Positions 25,583-34,074 of a stretch of 64,000 nucleotides of DNA are shown piece after piece; within the stretch, counting starts at the first letter, position 1, and every line of letters begins with the position of its first letter. Location: the NCBI RefSeq assembly GCF_040719265.1, contig NZ_JBFDAH010000007.1:1-64000 (forward strand). Reading direction: 5' to 3'. A program made the translations under genes and the position numbers. This DNA comes from Aliikangiella maris. Its GTDB lineage: Bacteria > Pseudomonadota > Gammaproteobacteria > Enterobacterales > Kangiellaceae. The notes beneath the pieces are model-generated. The model ran no database searches. It was given only the letters and a program-made list of their open reading frames with translations, and was not told where the DNA came from.

Positions 25583-25598
25583 TGGCATCGAAATTGCT
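25583..25598 (+). promoter_or_regulatory. Sigma-54 promoter of the pilin genes
   Basis: TGGCATCGAAATTGCT matches the sigma-54 consensus (TGGCAC-N5-TTGCW), with exactly 10 nt between the GG of -24 and the GC of -12. Transcription would start near 25609, giving a leader of about 88 nt before the pilin ATG. Sigma-54 control with the PilS/PilR system is standard for pilA in gammaproteobacteria; neither regulator gene is in this window. Confidence 0.8.
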
Positions 25599-25696
25599 AG
25601 AATTTAGTATGATTAAATATTTGTAGTTTTTATAAAACAAGCTACCTTTATATTCATGCTCCATCTATTTCATTTAAATTACTGAGGGTATTCTCT

Positions 25697-26128
25697 ATGA
25701 AAAAAGTTCAAGCGGGTTTTACATTAATTGAATTAATGATCGTTATTGCGATTATTGGTATTTTAGCGGCATTTGCGATTCCAGCTTATCAGGATTACGT
25801 TGCTCGTTCACAAGCAGGCGAAGCTTATTCTTTAGCTTCAGGATTAAAAACTTCGGTTGGAGATATTTTTATGGATGAAGGTAACTTTGATAATGCTAAA
25901 AGTGGCTCATTTGGTATTCCTCCTTCAGGTTCTGTACAGGGGAAATATGTCTCCCAAGTCAACTTGGACGAAGGTAAAATCATAGCAACTCTAGGGCAAC
26001 CGGCTGCTAGTGATAAAATTAATGGTAAAACGGTTACTTTATCACCAGTTGATAATGGTGGTTCAATTTCATGGACCTGTAAATTTTCAGGTGAGGCAAA
26101 GTATGCCCCTAAGGCATGCCGCAATTAA
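25697..26128 (+). CDS. pilA: Type IV major pilin
   Basis: A 143-residue prepilin: 7-residue leader MKKVQAG, cleavage at G7-F8, mature FTLIELMIVIAIIGILAAFAIPAYQDY with the conserved E at +5 and helix-breaking P. The globular part ends with the disulfide pair C128/C141 (WTCKF...KACRN). It is processed and N-methylated by PilD (44175-45080) and assembled by PilB/PilC. GAGGG lies 8 nt before the ATG. Expression probably comes from the sigma-54 site 100-115 bases upstream of the ATG. It is the first of two tandem pilins that share an identical helix and similar heads. Confidence 0.95.
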   Translation: MKKVQAGFTLIELMIVIAIIGILAAFAIPAYQDYVARSQAGEAYSLASGLKTSVGDIFMDEGNFDNAKSGSFGIPPSGSVQGKYVSQVNLDEGKIIATLGQPAASDKINGKTVTLSPVDNGGSISWTCKFSGEAKYAPKACRN

Positions 26129-26143
26129 TAATTAGTTCTAGCC

Positions 26144-26178
26144 GATCAGCTTTTACAGTCTTCGTGTTAAAGCTGATC
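26144..26178 (+). other. 10-bp stem-loop between the two pilin genes
   Basis: GATCAGCTTT (26144-26153) pairs perfectly with AAAGCTGATC (26169-26178) around a 15-nt loop, 15 bases after the first pilin stop. Only a poor T-rich tail follows (AAATATTTCTT), so it is either a leaky terminator lowering expression of the second pilin or a 3' stabiliser of the first pilin mRNA. Confidence 0.65.
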
Positions 26179-26215
26179 CAAATATTTCTTAGCCTAATTC
26201 AATCGAGGTTCCAAT

Positions 26216-26647
26216 ATGCATAAAAAGGTGTCTGCTTTTACCCTTATTGAACTGATGATTGTTATCGCAATTATAGGAATATTAGCCGCTTTTGCCATTC
26301 CAGCTTACCAAGACTACGTTGCCAGATCACAGGCGGGTGAAGCCTTTATGTTATCTACTTCGCTTAAGGTGATGGCGGGTGACATTTTTATCGATGAAGG
26401 TTCATTTGATAGCGCTGACAGTGGTTATTTAAATATCCCCCCAGCTTTATCTGTAACCGGAAAATACACCAAGCAAGTATTAATCGAAAATGGTGTTATT
26501 ATTGCCACCATCGGCAAAAGCGCCAGTCAGACAATTACTGGAAAAACGGTTAAACTTTCACCGATTGAAAATGGAGGTTCATTCACATGGTTATGTACCT
26601 TTGATGGTGAAGCTAAATATGCACCAAAAGCCTGCCGTACAAACTAG
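26216..26647 (+). CDS. Second type IV pilin, with Ala at the cleavage -1 position
   Basis: 143 residues, a tandem paralogue of the preceding pilin: identical N-terminal helix and closely similar C-terminal loop (C127/C140). The leader reads MHKKVSA, so prepilin peptidase would have to cut A7-F8 instead of the almost invariant Gly-Phe. Ala at -1 is partly tolerated in studied PilD systems, so processing may be slow rather than absent. GAGG precedes the ATG by 7 nt. It may be an alternative or minor subunit; the stem-loop before it suggests lower expression. The mid-domain residues differ considerably from the first pilin, so it is diverging rather than a recent copy. Confidence 0.9.
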   Translation: MHKKVSAFTLIELMIVIAIIGILAAFAIPAYQDYVARSQAGEAFMLSTSLKVMAGDIFIDEGSFDSADSGYLNIPPALSVTGKYTKQVLIENGVIIATIGKSASQTITGKTVKLSPIENGGSFTWLCTFDGEAKYAPKACRTN

Positions 26648-26678
26648 TTACCGATAAAAATATAATTCATAACAAAAA

Positions 26679-28601
26679 ATGCTTTTGACAAATTATTTCC
26701 ATAGAAATAGTTTTACCTACTTATATTTATTTCTTGTCTGTTTTGTTTCGGGAATTATATTTTGGCAAGGTACTTCTGGTAGTTTTCTATTCGATGACTT
26801 TGCCACTTTATCAGAACTTAAACTAGTCACTAACTTTCAAACCTTCACTCAATATGTACTAAGTGGAATAACTGGCCCAACAGGCAGGCCAATATCACTC
26901 TTGGTATTAGCGTTTAATTCTGATGCTTGGCCATCATCACCGCAAACTTTTATTATAACCAATATTGTCATACATTTAATAAATACAGTTTTAGTCTTCT
27001 TCGTCGTTAGACAAATTACTAAGCTGACTCCCTACAAAGATCAACGACTTATATTTGCACTACTTACTGCAACTATATGGTCAATTCTTCCCAACCATGT
27101 ATCAACGGTCATTTATATCGTTCAAATTATGACAATGCTTGCAACACTATTTGGGCTGTTGTCAATTTTATTCACCGTTAAATATATTCTTTCAGTTGAA
27201 AGGCAAACACCTAATTTAATATTTTGGCTCATTAGTCTTTTTTTCTTGGTTCTTGGAGTCCTCAGTAAAGAAAATGCCATTACTATCCTTGTAGTTAACT
27301 ATTGTTGTTTCTTTTTATTAAGCCCTTCTAAAAAACACTATTTACAATTTCAAGTCATTAAACTCATTAACAGTAGTTTCGTTCTCATATTATTTTGCTA
27401 TTTAGCTTCGTTTATATTTACAGCAGAAGCAGATTACCGTTATAGAGACTTTACTTTATGGGAAAGGTTGCTAACGCAAAGTAATCTATTTATCAAACAT
27501 TTTTCCTATTTTCTATTTCCAAGACCTGTAACAACGGGATTATTTAACGATCAAATAATGATTGTTCAGTCAACATTCGAGTATGCTATTGCAATTAGCA
27601 TAGGCATTATAATCATCCTATTAAATTGTTTTTGTATATATCGGTTAGTAAAGCATCGGTGCTATTTTTCGTTTTGTTTATTATTTTTCTTTGCCTGCCA
27701 TCTAGTCGAATCAACTGTAATTGCATTAGAGCTCTATTATGAACACAGGAATTATCTCCCTTATATTGGACTATCAGCAGCACTTGCCTATTTATTAATA
27801 AGACTTTTTAAGTATCAAAAAAATTTGGCAGCAATTGTTATATTAATAGTCATTTCTTCAAACTTATATTGTTTATATCAACGAGCCGACCTATGGGGGA
27901 AACCACTAAAAGCGGCTGCGTTTTGGGCACAATTAAATCCTAATTCAATTCGAGCTCAAGAAAATGCAGCAGTTAAATTTTCTAAAGTCTATCAATATGA
28001 ACAAGCTATCTATTATTTAAAGAAAGCTTATGAACTCGAAAAATCTCCATTTATACTGTTAAATGCCATCAATTTAGCATGCAAAGGGAACTTTATATTA
28101 AATGATATTACGGTCTCACCGGGAGTATTTAAAACAACATCGCCATCTAACCGAGACTGGTATGTTGCTTTAGAGACAGTGACACTACATACAACGAGTA
28201 AGTGCTTGAGCTTTTCATTAGGTGAACTTAAAACAATGATTAACAATATGATCGACAATCCATATAATCAATCTGATGCTAAGCAACAAAAGTATTTACA
28301 CTTAAGAGCACTCTTATACTTAAAAGAGAAAAATGTTAATTTAGCAATTAACGACTTTTCAAGCGCACTTTTATTAATACCGAAACCAGACATTTTATTA
28401 TTGCATTCGGCAACTTTAGCAACTAATGGTTTTTGCGAGCAAGCCATTAATTATTTAGAAAATAATCAAGAAATTTTATTCAAACTCAACGAACGTGAAA
28501 AGTTAATAGACTGGTTATATCCTAGTCAAAACGAAATAGTAGAATACCAACAAAGGCTCAAGCGAAACTGTTCAAAAGAAGAATCACTGACGAATACTTA
28601 A
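26679..28601 (+). CDS. Multi-pass GT-C-like membrane protein with TPR tail, candidate pilin glycosyltransferase
   Basis: The 640-residue protein has about a dozen membrane segments to residue 410 and a soluble C-terminal part with TPR-like helices (SKVYQYEQAIYYLKKAYEL; LKEKNVNLAINDFSSALLL). A GT-C-type loop follows the first membrane segment (SGSFLFDDFATL, D39-D40), and GPTGRPISLLVL and SKENAI are also typical of TMTC/ArnT-like membrane glycosyltransferases. It starts 31 bases after the second pilin, the usual position of pilin-modifying genes (TfpO, TfpW, TfpB, PglL). The acceptor and donor are not shown. No clear ribosome binding site is visible. Its last 18 bases overlap the end of the convergent glycosyltransferase gene. 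Confidence 0.72.
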   Translation: MLLTNYFHRNSFTYLYLFLVCFVSGIIFWQGTSGSFLFDDFATLSELKLVTNFQTFTQYVLSGITGPTGRPISLLVLAFNSDAWPSSPQTFIITNIVIHLINTVLVFFVVRQITKLTPYKDQRLIFALLTATIWSILPNHVSTVIYIVQIMTMLATLFGLLSILFTVKYILSVERQTPNLIFWLISLFFLVLGVLSKENAITILVVNYCCFFLLSPSKKHYLQFQVIKLINSSFVLILFCYLASFIFTAEADYRYRDFTLWERLLTQSNLFIKHFSYFLFPRPVTTGLFNDQIMIVQSTFEYAIAISIGIIIILLNCFCIYRLVKHRCYFSFCLLFFFACHLVESTVIALELYYEHRNYLPYIGLSAALAYLLIRLFKYQKNLAAIVILIVISSNLYCLYQRADLWGKPLKAAAFWAQLNPNSIRAQENAAVKFSKVYQYEQAIYYLKKAYELEKSPFILLNAINLACKGNFILNDITVSPGVFKTTSPSNRDWYVALETVTLHTTSKCLSFSLGELKTMINNMIDNPYNQSDAKQQKYLHLRALLYLKEKNVNLAINDFSSALLLIPKPDILLLHSATLATNGFCEQAINYLENNQEILFKLNEREKLIDWLYPSQNEIVEYQQRLKRNCSKEESLTNT

Positions 28602-29582
28602 AGCTTCATCGAAGTATTCTCTATATTCTAAAGCCATCCTCATCAATGTAAATTTTTGACAAACTTTTTCTCGATTGTACTCGCCATACTCTTTTCTCAG
28701 TGGTGGATTTTCAGCAAGCATTTTAATACCATCGACAAATTGTTGAATATTTCCTATTTCGCATAAAATACCACCCCGTTCATGATGCACCAATTCAGGT
28801 ATAGCAGAACAATTACTTGAAACCACAGGCAAACCACAGGACATAGCCTCAGCTATAACCAAACCAAATCCTTCTCGTACACTTGGAAATAAAAATATAT
28901 CAGCTTGTTGATATATTTGATGCATATCAAGATAATTAACCTTTCCTAAACATTGTAAATTAGAATGAGAATAGCTAGCAGGAATATTTCTCAGGCCACT
29001 GGTATATTGTATAACAATATTTTTTGGCAGTTTTTCTGCAATTAATGGCAGCCAATGAGTACCTTTTCTTAAACCTAAATTACCACAAAAAAGAACTTTG
29101 ATTTTATTTGATTGTTTTATTCTTTTCTCACTAGGTATAAAACGCTGGTGGTCGACACCATTGTAAATTACTTTGATTTCTTGATTAAGATTTAGTTCCT
29201 TTTTAACTTTATTAGCCGTATATTGGCTTACTGCGCTAATATAGTCAGCGCGCTTTAAAGACAAAGCGGTAAACAATTTTAAATCTGTCAAACGATGTAA
29301 ATTTTGCAGTCTAGTGAGATAAGGTCGCATAAAGTTGTCTAACGCGAAACCATGAAACGTTAAAAAGAGAGGTACGTTTCTGTGTGCATGGAAGTATCCA
29401 TAATCGGCATAAGTATGTACAAGATCCGCTTTAATATTTTTACCTACTGAAAATAATGATGGCGGAAATAACGTACGATAAGGATGATAGCTAATTAGCT
29501 GATAGTTTTTAATATTTTCCGCCAACATTTTATGTACGACGTGCGCACCATTACCGCTAGCAATTGGACTAATAATTTTCAA
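28584..29582 (-). CDS. Family 4 glycosyltransferase
   Basis: A 332-residue GT-B enzyme with Glycos_transf_1 features: the N-domain strand IISPIASGNGAHVV, the linker VIYNGVDHQRF, FCGNLGLRKGTHWL, and the EX7E pair E237/E245 in REGFGLVIAE. It transfers a sugar from a nucleotide donor, probably onto a lipid-linked repeat at the inner face of the membrane. The start is TTG at 29582 with GGGG about 5 nt upstream; no ATG fits. It is the most distal gene of the minus-strand polysaccharide locus and overlaps the convergent membrane protein gene by 18 bases. Donor and linkage cannot be read from sequence. Confidence 0.92.
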   Translation of the reverse strand: MKIISPIASGNGAHVVHKMLAENIKNYQLISYHPYRTLFPPSLFSVGKNIKADLVHTYADYGYFHAHRNVPLFLTFHGFALDNFMRPYLTRLQNLHRLTDLKLFTALSLKRADYISAVSQYTANKVKKELNLNQEIKVIYNGVDHQRFIPSEKRIKQSNKIKVLFCGNLGLRKGTHWLPLIAEKLPKNIVIQYTSGLRNIPASYSHSNLQCLGKVNYLDMHQIYQQADIFLFPSVREGFGLVIAEAMSCGLPVVSSNCSAIPELVHHERGGILCEIGNIQQFVDGIKMLAENPPLRKEYGEYNREKVCQKFTLMRMALEYREYFDEALSIRQ

Positions 29583-29601
29583 AGCATCCCCAATAACTCA
29601 T

Positions 29602-30366
29602 TTAACAATTCAAAAGTTTATTTTTCAACCAGCGATAGCTTAAATATAGTGGCCAGTACACATGATAGATATAAAAAAGAGATTTAGAATTACAATACTT
29701 ATAATGGATTGATTGCTCTTCTAAAAAACGCTTTCTCAAAAACAGCCAGGATTTATTTGAACTAATTCCCCCATCGCCCATTTTAGCAATAACTTCGGAC
29801 AAACAACCTATCTTAATATTTTTTCTATAGACCCTTAACATATGTTCATAATCCATACAGATCCGATAGGTAAGACTATAGCCACCATATTTTTCAAACA
29901 ATTCACGCTTATAAATAATTCCTTGATGACATGAAAGCATTTTAAAATTTATCCAAAACATTGTGCTTTTTGGATTTAATAAAATGTTGTTTTTTCCAAA
30001 GCACACCGCAAAAAGACTTAAATCCCAATTTGAAGTATTAATTCGATACATAGCCTGCTCTAAACTGTTATTATTTAAAAACAGGTCATCCGAGTGTATA
30101 AAAATTAAATATTCACCTGATGCTAGCTTAATACCTTTATTCATTGCATCAGCTATACCTAAATCAGGCTCACTAATCCACGACGCGATTTTTTTCTCGT
30201 GTTTTTTAATTAAGGTAACAGTATTATCTTTTGAACCGCCATCAATAATGATATGTTCTTTGTTGAGGTAAGTCTGCTCTGCAACACTTAAAATACAATT
30301 TTCAATAGATTTTTGCCCATTATAAACTACACTAATAATACTAATACGGGGACTTTGTTGTTTCAT
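29602..30366 (-). CDS. Family 2 glycosyltransferase (WcaA-like)
   Basis: A 254-residue GT-A enzyme. It opens with ISIISVVYNGQKSIENCILS, carries the HIIIDGGSKDNT nucleotide-binding block, and the metal-binding IHSDD with D93/D94; LASGEYLIFIHSDD is the classical position. C-terminal aromatic residues suggest membrane association. It lies 19 bases upstream of the GT4 gene and 12 bases after the flippase gene, so it is cotranscribed. Likely adds one sugar of the repeat unit; donor unknown. Confidence 0.92.
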   Translation of the reverse strand: MKQQSPRISIISVVYNGQKSIENCILSVAEQTYLNKEHIIIDGGSKDNTVTLIKKHEKKIASWISEPDLGIADAMNKGIKLASGEYLIFIHSDDLFLNNNSLEQAMYRINTSNWDLSLFAVCFGKNNILLNPKSTMFWINFKMLSCHQGIIYKRELFEKYGGYSLTYRICMDYEHMLRVYRKNIKIGCLSEVIAKMGDGGISSNKSWLFLRKRFLEEQSIHYKYCNSKSLFYIYHVYWPLYLSYRWLKNKLLNC

Positions 30367-30378
30367 AAAATACCTAAA

Positions 30379-31614
30379 TCATTCCAAAGTGCTCTGAAAT
30401 TCCAATCTACTTTTTCTTGAATAATATACCGTAAATATCATCATATTTAAAAATGCAATCAGTGTAGCAATTGCTGCACCATCTAGATCTATTAATCTTA
30501 TTAGAATATAATTTAGTAGAACATTCATTAATACACTAGCTAGCGCAATTTTTGCAATAATTCTGGTTTTATTTTGGAGAAACAAATATCCAGAATAAAC
30601 TTTTCTGATACCTTCTAAAGAATAAGCTAAAGAAACTATTATTATAATATATTCAACTCCGTGATACTCTGTTGGAAGAACTAATCGATAAACGACTGAA
30701 AAAAAGCCGCCGACCATAACACCTAGGATAATTGAAAACAATGAATATATCCTAGCATGTCGATTAACATCTCGCTCATCTTTAAGTGACTTAATAACTT
30801 TTGAATAAAAATAAGGATTCCAAGCTTTTAAGAAGCTATCATGAAAAACACCAACTATCATACCAAACATATATGCAACTGAGTATTTCGCAACCGCATC
30901 GGCACCCAACAAAGATTGAATGATTAACCTATCACCAACATTTAAAAATGTAAAAGATACAACATGCACAAACACAGGTAAAAGAAATGTTAGCGCACTA
31001 GTAAGAGCATTTTTTAAGTTAGCAAATTCGACTAGCTTTAAATGTGGTTTAATCACTTTTAATAGAAGAAACGCTAGCAAAATACTCCCCACCAAATCGC
31101 CAAATACGCGAGAACTCCAAGTATCATTCCAATAAAGCAAAGTAACACCTATTCCATTAGCAACTAATATAGATAGCGTTTGAAGGCTTACTAAATAGAT
31201 AGCACGCTCCTGAATTTGTAATAAAACACTACAGATTTGGATAAATGCAAGTAGTAGTGATGAAAAAAGAACAAGTAGTATTAAAGTCAAATAGTCAATA
31301 TGTTGGAAAAAAAATGGAGCTAGCAATAGTATTAATGGGAAGCTAACAACCAAACTAATAGGGATAAGGATTACACAAATCGTAACTTTTTCATTAAACT
31401 CAGCTATACCATCCCTTGAATATGAGCTCAGCAAATAGCTATCAGGCTTTAGACCAACAAGCAGCGAAAACATCGCCAAAAAAGCAATAAAACTTGCATA
31501 ATTTCCAAACTCTTCTATTGGCATTAATCTCGTGTAAAGTGGCAATAATAAAAAAGGGATTAACTTTTGAATACTCGCTCCAACTAAATAAACCAACGCT
31601 TGTCTTCGTAGCAT
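30379..31614 (-). CDS. wzx: Polysaccharide flippase, Wzx family
   Basis: A 411-residue integral membrane protein with about 12-14 hydrophobic segments. The beginning, with a QKLIPFLLLPLYTRLMPIEEFGNY pattern, is characteristic of MOP-superfamily flippases (Polysacc_synt), and the C-terminal half has DGAAIATLIAF, also typical. It would move undecaprenyl-linked repeats across the inner membrane. A Wzy polymerase is not recognisable in the window, so the polymer may be finished by genes elsewhere, or a single unit may be used. It lies between the DUF115 gene (3 bases) and the GT2 gene. Confidence 0.9.
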   Translation of the reverse strand: MLRRQALVYLVGASIQKLIPFLLLPLYTRLMPIEEFGNYASFIAFLAMFSLLVGLKPDSYLLSSYSRDGIAEFNEKVTICVILIPISLVVSFPLILLLAPFFFQHIDYLTLILLVLFSSLLLAFIQICSVLLQIQERAIYLVSLQTLSILVANGIGVTLLYWNDTWSSRVFGDLVGSILLAFLLLKVIKPHLKLVEFANLKNALTSALTFLLPVFVHVVSFTFLNVGDRLIIQSLLGADAVAKYSVAYMFGMIVGVFHDSFLKAWNPYFYSKVIKSLKDERDVNRHARIYSLFSIILGVMVGGFFSVVYRLVLPTEYHGVEYIIIIVSLAYSLEGIRKVYSGYLFLQNKTRIIAKIALASVLMNVLLNYILIRLIDLDGAAIATLIAFLNMMIFTVYYSRKSRLEFQSTLE

Positions 31615-31617
31615 TGA

Positions 31618-32397
31618 TTAAGCTCTTAAAAATTCAGCTAAGCTTAAACGAGGAAATACTTCAAGATGACCACCAACACTACAGTTATATAGTTTTCTCC
31701 CAGCTAATTCATAATTTAGCTTGGCTACTCGATATGCTAATTCACTTTGTTCTAAGTCTGGTAGTTGCCATTTAACACCATTAGAAAAATAATTTGGATC
31801 AAAATGATTAGGATCAGATTGCTCTGCAATGACTGTTTTATTAGCCTCACCTTTTGTTTCAAAATTATGATCACACCCAACTAGTGCAACTTTTTCAAAT
31901 CCAAAATGAAAAGCTAATTGCATTGCTACAAATGTTACAGTGTAGCCTTGATTGATACTCATTGAGCAATCTGGGGCAAATTCGCCTGAAAAATCGGATG
32001 AATGCAGATAGCAAATATTACTACGTGCACTTAACCCTAATTTATCCGCATAAGAATCAAGAAACAAAGGTATTGAAGTATTGGCAAAATATTCCTTATT
32101 TTGCTCTAAAACATACCTATTCACCGCAACTATAGACTTAGGTCGAAATTTTACTTTTTCAAATAAGAGGTTTATTTTGTTCAAACCAAATGTATATATA
32201 TTAGATGAGCTAAGCAGATCAAAATCAACTTCTAATAAAGATGGACCATTACACAAAATAACACAACTTTTTGCTAGCTGACTATTTTTAAGACTTTTTA
32301 ACTTTCGGCGAGAACGCCAAGAATTTAAATTAAAGTCCCAAGCCACTCTCCCCCAAAGGAGTGAGGCAGCTCTTTTATATGGATTTAGTGTTTTCAT
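31618..32397 (-). CDS. DUF115/MptE-like protein, putative glycan-modifying transferase
   Basis: 259 residues. The core reads CVILCNGPSLLEVDFDLL (CNGPSL at 49-54), YTFGLNKI and VALVGCDHNFE (VGCDHNF at 173-179), the pattern of the 6-hydroxymethylpterin-pyrophosphokinase MptE-like / DUF115 family. Members in polysaccharide and flagellin-modification loci are thought to handle nucleotide-activated sugars; the NGPSL...D start also recalls GT42 sialyltransferases. Since a CMP-sugar synthetase is encoded five genes away on the same strand, transfer from a CMP-sugar is an attractive but unproven function. Spaced 3 bases from wzx and 13 from the SDR gene. Confidence 0.75.
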   Translation of the reverse strand: MKTLNPYKRAASLLWGRVAWDFNLNSWRSRRKLKSLKNSQLAKSCVILCNGPSLLEVDFDLLSSSNIYTFGLNKINLLFEKVKFRPKSIVAVNRYVLEQNKEYFANTSIPLFLDSYADKLGLSARSNICYLHSSDFSGEFAPDCSMSINQGYTVTFVAMQLAFHFGFEKVALVGCDHNFETKGEANKTVIAEQSDPNHFDPNYFSNGVKWQLPDLEQSELAYRVAKLNYELAGRKLYNCSVGGHLEVFPRLSLAEFLRA

Positions 32398-32410
32398 GTA
32401 ATAGTCTCAG

Positions 32411-33142
32411 CTATGATGGATCATAAAGTCTTGCACCAATACCACCATTAATTTCTAAAGTTGCCCCATTTAAAAAAGGACAACTATCAGAAATTAAAAA
32501 TAAAACAGCTTTTGCAACTTCTTCTGGTGTACCAATTTTATTGGAAGGGTGATACAAACTAAGTTGGTTGAGTTGTTGCTCAGTGTCAAAGCCAGAAATT
32601 AACATGTCAGTTTTAATTGCGGCAGGTAAAATTGAATTCACTCGCACATATTTACCAATATCAACAGCTAGAGATTGAGTTAAACCATTTAGTCCAGCTT
32701 TACTAGTTGCATAAGAAATAAACCTTGATTTGGTAAGTTTAGAGTGAATGCTACCAATATTTATAATCGAGCCAGAGGAATACTTCAACTTATCAAATAG
32801 TAATTTAGATAAAACCAGAGGAACTGTTAAATTAATATCCAGTGTTTTTTGAAAGTCTTCAATAGATAACTCACTCAAACTTGATAAAATTTGAATTCCT
32901 GCATTATTAATAAGAGCAGATAGCTGATTACTAGATAGTTTTTCTTCCAGCAGAGCAACAAATTTTTCTCTGTCTATTTCACTATCAATTAATTTTTGTA
33001 AATCGTAACAAATAAAGTTTTTTAAATTATTTTTAGTAGAGCTTTTATCGCAACCTATTACAAGATAACCTTGCAATGCTAATTCATCACAAATAGCTCG
33101 ACCTATCCCGCCATTTGATCCAGTAACCAAAACAGCTTTCAA
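32411..33142 (-). CDS. Short-chain dehydrogenase/reductase
   Basis: A 243-residue classical SDR: cofactor loop TGSNGGIG (7-14), NNAGI (79-83), catalytic S131, Y144 and K148 (YATSK), and a C-terminal LEINGG. The start is TTG at 33142 with AGGAG 9 nt upstream, as no ATG lies near. The acidic D32 after the second strand suggests NAD(H) preference. Located one base from the hydroxyacid dehydrogenase gene and next to a CMP-sugar synthetase gene, it probably oxidises or reduces a sugar or sugar-acid precursor of the surface glycan; the substrate is not known. Confidence 0.88.
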   Translation of the reverse strand: MKAVLVTGSNGGIGRAICDELALQGYLVIGCDKSSTKNNLKNFICYDLQKLIDSEIDREKFVALLEEKLSSNQLSALINNAGIQILSSLSELSIEDFQKTLDINLTVPLVLSKLLFDKLKYSSGSIINIGSIHSKLTKSRFISYATSKAGLNGLTQSLAVDIGKYVRVNSILPAAIKTDMLISGFDTEQQLNQLSLYHPSNKIGTPEEVAKAVLFLISDSCPFLNGATLEINGGIGARLYDPS

Positions 33143-33143
33143 A

Positions 33144-34073
33144 CTAGTTTTCTCCTAAAAATTTCAATAATTTTTCTATTGCAATTTTATTTGTTCTTTC
33201 CACAGCTTCAACTGTATTCGAAGCATTATGAGACCCCAATATTGAGTAAGGATGCGCTATTAAATAACTATCTTTCGGTAGCGGTTCAATTTCAAAGACA
33301 TCTAACGCCACTGAGTGAACCTTATTATTTTTTAAAGAACAAATGAGTTCGCTTTCGTTAATAAGCGCTCCTCTTGCTACATTAATTACTCTAACACCGT
33401 TTTTGCACTGTTCCATTTCTTTTCTATCCATCATATGATGATTATATTTATTAAGTGAACAAGTGAAAATTAGAAAATCACAGTTTTCAATTTTATCAGG
33501 CCACTTTTCAGCTTTAATATGAGCGTTCTCGCTTTGCATATACTGTGGGTCATAAATAACAAGTTGCATTCCCAATGCTTTTATTCTTTTGGCAACCTGT
33601 CTACCGATATCACCATAACCAATTAAACCAACAACCTTATTATCTAAAGAAATTCCTCTGTTTTTTGGCCAATAGCCAGCTCTTACCTGCCGATCTATAA
33701 AGTAACTTTCTCTTGCTAATCCAATCAAATAACCAATAGCTAAATCTGCAACTTCATTACCAAACATATTAGGTGTATGATCAACTAATATGCCAAATTC
33801 AGCGCAAGCACTAAAGTCGACATTATCTACGCCAACACCCCATTTTACTGCAGCCTTTAACTTTCCTTTACTACCTTTCTCAAATACACATCTTGTCGCA
33901 GGATCGTCGCCGATAATCCAACCATCAAATTCATGGATAATTTCTATTAATTGTGACTCCTTCATTGTCTGCACAATATTGGGAAAAATAACGTCTATAC
34001 CATATCTTAAAAAGTTCTGTTCGATCTTATCTTTTAACGCATACATAGGAGGACAGGTAATTAACACTCTCAT
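33144..34073 (-). CDS. D-isomer-specific 2-hydroxyacid dehydrogenase (phosphoglycerate-dehydrogenase-like)
   Basis: 309 residues with the complete family signature: Rossmann loop GLIGYGDIGRQVA (149-161), R234 in NVARGAL, E263 in DVFEIEP and H282 in GSHNAS. It interconverts a 2-hydroxy and a 2-keto acid with NAD(H). Full-length housekeeping SerA has an ACT regulatory domain, which is missing here. The position inside the polysaccharide operon, between an SDR and a CMP-sugar synthetase gene, argues for a part in making an unusual sugar acid or acyl substituent rather than serine. The ATG overlaps no other gene; the next gene is 1 base away. Confidence 0.9.
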   Translation of the reverse strand: MRVLITCPPMYALKDKIEQNFLRYGIDVIFPNIVQTMKESQLIEIIHEFDGWIIGDDPATRCVFEKGSKGKLKAAVKWGVGVDNVDFSACAEFGILVDHTPNMFGNEVADLAIGYLIGLARESYFIDRQVRAGYWPKNRGISLDNKVVGLIGYGDIGRQVAKRIKALGMQLVIYDPQYMQSENAHIKAEKWPDKIENCDFLIFTCSLNKYNHHMMDRKEMEQCKNGVRVINVARGALINESELICSLKNNKVHSVALDVFEIEPLPKDSYLIAHPYSILGSHNASNTVEAVERTNKIAIEKLLKFLGEN

Positions 34074-34074
34074 T

